A stretch of 64,000 bases of DNA from Pedobacter glucosidilyticus DSM 23534 (GTDB lineage: Bacteria > Bacteroidota > Bacteroidia > Sphingobacteriales > Sphingobacteriaceae): positions 186,001 through 250,000 of the forward strand of contig NZ_KE384311.1 of the NCBI RefSeq assembly GCF_000425145.1. Direction: 5' to 3'. Shown one piece after another: positions 62,057 through 64,000 of this stretch (position 1 is the first letter of the stretch; the number at the start of each line of letters is the position of its first letter). Made by a program: the position numbers and the translations under genes. Under the pieces are notes generated by a model. It was not told the origin of the DNA and made no database searches. It was given only the letters and a program-made list of their open reading frames with translations.

Positions 62057-62074
62057 AAGGTATACCATTTGGCA

Positions 62075-62653
62075 TTAGTATGCCAATTCTTTTTGACTTT
62101 TTAAAATCGTGAATTTAGATTTTGCTAATTCAAAACCACCATATAAAACTGCACCAAACACTAAGTTTCCTAACAATAGGTTTTTCTCAAAAGGAATTGC
62201 TGCAATTAAAGATTGGTAATAACCTGTAATGTCTTTATTGTATAAAGTACCACCTAACCAAGGTTCAATATCAGTAACTAACCAATGAATTAAAACACCA
62301 GCTAATGAACCTAATAAAACAGTATTTACATTAACTGTTTTAATTAAGCTACCAATAAATACCATCGCTACAAAGCAGATATAAACCCAAACAAAGCCAT
62401 CATAAAACAAAGTAAATTCGCCTGTATAAGAATAAGTCACAAACAAATCACTGATGAACAAAGTAATTAGAGGAACTAAATAAGCTTTGTATTTATTGGT
62501 GAAATAAGTACCACCAAACATGGCAATTGCACCTACGGGTGTAAAATTAGACCAAGCAGTTTGTTCGCCTAAACTTAAAAATCTTGTAGCAGCTGCGGCA
62601 AGAATCATCATTACCAATACCCAGTTTCTTACGTTTATTTTATTTAAAGACAT
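62075..62653 (-). CDS. DUF6580 family putative membrane transport protein
   Basis: A 192-residue integral membrane protein with five to six hydrophobic helices, resembling ECF-type S components in size and topology. Recognisable stretches are AAAATRFLSLGEQTAWSNFT, then VGAIAMFGGTYF, and LIHWLVTDIEPWLGG with conserved Trp residues. It lies 34 bp after the TonB receptor gene and before cobU, so a role in moving a corrinoid or precursor across the inner membrane is plausible by context. No ECF ATPase is visible here. Confidence 0.78.
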   Translation of the reverse strand: MSLNKINVRNWVLVMMILAAAATRFLSLGEQTAWSNFTPVGAIAMFGGTYFTNKYKAYLVPLITLFISDLFVTYSYTGEFTLFYDGFVWVYICFVAMVFIGSLIKTVNVNTVLLGSLAGVLIHWLVTDIEPWLGGTLYNKDITGYYQSLIAAIPFEKNLLLGNLVFGAVLYGGFELAKSKFTILKSQKELAY

Positions 62654-62687
62654 ACATTATAATTTATGATGGTAAATTTATTAAATC

Positions 62688-64000
62688 TTATTGAAAAAGA
62701 AAGCTTATACCTGCATTAAAGTTTGTACCCATGGTATTATAGCCTGCAAAATCATTATATCTGGCATCAAAGAGATTTTTTACATCTGCAAAAAGCGTAA
62801 TATTTTTCTTTGCTTTATACTGTACATAGGCATCAAACTTATGATACGATGTTAAAACTACATTTTGTTCGTTAAAATTGGTATCGTAATAAATATCTCT
62901 TCTACTATCTGTCCATTTGTACAATAGGCTAAAGCTTAGGTTTTTGTTCAAGTTATAGCTCACATTAGCGCCTGATGAATTTACTGGTCTTCTAGAAAGA
63001 TTAAAAGCCCCCGGCGTACCCGGAGATTTAACTACCCTACCATATACATAAGCATAAAATGCGCTAATACTTAAATTATTATGGGGTTTAAAACCAATTT
63101 CGGTTTCTATACCTTCATCATTTTGCTGGTTCTGATTTAAATAACCAAAGCTACCATCTGCTCTAGAACCAAAATCAATCACATCATCAATCTCTCTGAA
63201 AAAGACGCTGGTATTGATGTTTAATTTATTCTGGAATAAATCTGTACTAAAGCCAGCCTCATAGTTAAAAGATGTTTCTGGTGCTAATCCCGCTGGGTTT
63301 GAATATTCTGGTGAGGTTAACTGATATAAACTTGGTACTCTAAAAGCAGAAGAAATATTACCATAAACCTTAACACTATTGAATAGTAATACAGAAGGAT
63401 TAAAAGTATAAGTAAAATTATCTCCAAAAGCGCTATGGTTATTGTACCTACCGCCTAGCTCCATCCTAAAAACATCTTTTACGTTAAAGAATAGAGAGGT
63501 AAAAAGACTAGCGATATTGTTATTAGCATTTCCGGCAGTAAGTGGTGCACCAAAACCACTAAATTGGTCGGTAGCACTGTATTTATAATTAGCCCCTGAT
63601 GTTAAATCTAAAAAGTTATTCACTTTGTATGAGAATATACTTTCTATATTGGTAATACTACCTTTATAATAACTATTAGCGCCATTATTATCAAACTTAT
63701 TAGATACATTATTTTGGCTAGCTATTAAGCTTAAATTACCTTTTCTTAAAGCTACATTAACACCAATATTTCCTAATAAAGCTACTTTATTGTAGTTATA
63801 GTTGGTATTGTCTTGAAAAGCTCCACCATCTAAACCAGATTTATTATTATTAAGTTGTAAACCACCTAATATTTTTACTGTGCTATTGAGATATTGTGAT
63901 AAATTAAGACTTAAACCTTGCTGACTAAATTTGTCTTTCTCGAATGGAGAAGGTGTGTTTAAAGGCTGGGCCGATGAAAATCCTTTACTATCTAAATTAG
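62688..64000 (-). CDS. TonB-dependent receptor, BtuB-like (5' part outside window)
   Basis: The frame is open from the right edge to a stop at 62688, giving 437 residues of outer-membrane beta-barrel. It contains repeated amphipathic strands, Asn- and Gly-rich turns, GNISSAFRVPSLYQL and PETSFNYEAGFSTDLF typical of TonB receptors, and a terminal strand ending GISFLFQ. The plug domain and TonB box lie beyond the window. A GTG at 63621 is internal, not the start. The DUF6580 and cobU neighbours point to cobalamin or cobinamide as substrate; the barrel alone does not show this. Confidence 0.88.
   Translation of the reverse strand, partial: NLDSKGFSSAQPLNTPSPFEKDKFSQQGLSLNLSQYLNSTVKILGGLQLNNNKSGLDGGAFQDNTNYNYNKVALLGNIGVNVALRKGNLSLIASQNNVSNKFDNNGANSYYKGSITNIESIFSYKVNNFLDLTSGANYKYSATDQFSGFGAPLTAGNANNNIASLFTSLFFNVKDVFRMELGGRYNNHSAFGDNFTYTFNPSVLLFNSVKVYGNISSAFRVPSLYQLTSPEYSNPAGLAPETSFNYEAGFSTDLFQNKLNINTSVFFREIDDVIDFGSRADGSFGYLNQNQQNDEGIETEIGFKPHNNLSISAFYAYVYGRVVKSPGTPGAFNLSRRPVNSSGANVSYNLNKNLSFSLLYKWTDSRRDIYYDTNFNEQNVVLTSYHKFDAYVQYKAKKNITLFADVKNLFDARYNDFAGYNTMGTNFNAGISFLFQ

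Noticed and set aside
61905-62074. Cobalamin riboswitch before cobU
   Set aside because: The 170-bp gap is accounted for by the nested hairpin; no B12-box-like sequence is seen. A riboswitch, if any, should precede the receptor gene outside the window.

Overview
The window looks like chromosomal DNA from a Bacteroidota bacterium, most likely Sphingobacteriaceae (Pedobacter-like). Supporting signs are low GC, TTG starts and weak Shine-Dalgarno sites, TAnnTTTG promoter boxes, several lipoproteins with a Cys-terminated signal, a type IX secretion (T9SS) plug protein and a T9SS sorting-domain cargo, a DUF4290 gene, a UvrD-family helicase and an arginine decarboxylase of the Bacteroidota type. No rRNA, tRNA, CRISPR array or intact insertion sequence was seen.

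Layout. (1) 0-12 kb: the end of an unidentified gene, a chromate transporter with a small TPR protein, an etfB-etfA-nuclease-nupC run, a lipoprotein, an M20 dipeptidase, a 48-residue lipoprotein, a TPR sensor-like protein without an ATPase domain, and a UvrD/PcrA helicase. (2) 12-29 kb: housekeeping genes (DUF4290, murA, rnr, prenyl synthase, YaeR-like VOC protein, ABC-F, T9SS plug, thioesterase, smc, GH25 lysozyme). The rnr-to-lysozyme block is bounded by two intergenic regions, 14.3-15.6 and 29.0-30.3 kb, built from the same mosaic of directly repeated elements. (3) 30-33 kb: a DUF255 thioredoxin-fold protein and a SlyD-like FKBP. (4) 33-42 kb: a stress-type island with two histidine kinases, two response regulators, an SPW membrane protein, a lipoprotein, a manganese catalase, DUF2243, a zinc alcohol/formaldehyde dehydrogenase-like enzyme, a DUF2892-SRPBCC protein and a small charged protein. 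(5) 42-54 kb: accessory DNA with a HEPN/XRE divergent pair, a GxxExxY protein, a 647-bp direct duplication that leaves a truncated gene copy, a 14-repeat T9SS-exported protein, an AraC regulator, and a decayed defence locus around an apparently intact three-gene HipB-HipS-HipT toxin system. (6) 54-60 kb: mnmE and an arginine cluster (arginine-deiminase-like protein, CtlX-like hydrolase, arginine decarboxylase). (7) 60-64 kb: a cobalamin-associated run (TonB receptor, DUF6580 membrane protein, CobU) followed by a sirtuin and a Dph6-type ATPase.

The most striking observations are at 51.8-54.2 kb. hipT overlaps the start codon of an hsdM pseudogene by ATGA, so the toxin system appears to have been embedded in a type I restriction operon that has since decayed. 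Three operator-like inverted repeats, TTATAT-N8-ATATAA, lie upstream of hipB at exactly 40-bp spacing. Other notable points are the mosaic repeat family whose hairpin arms vary in a compensatory way, the truncated duplicate whose coding differences are all synonymous, and a palindromic repeat nested in the loop of a terminator in front of cobU.
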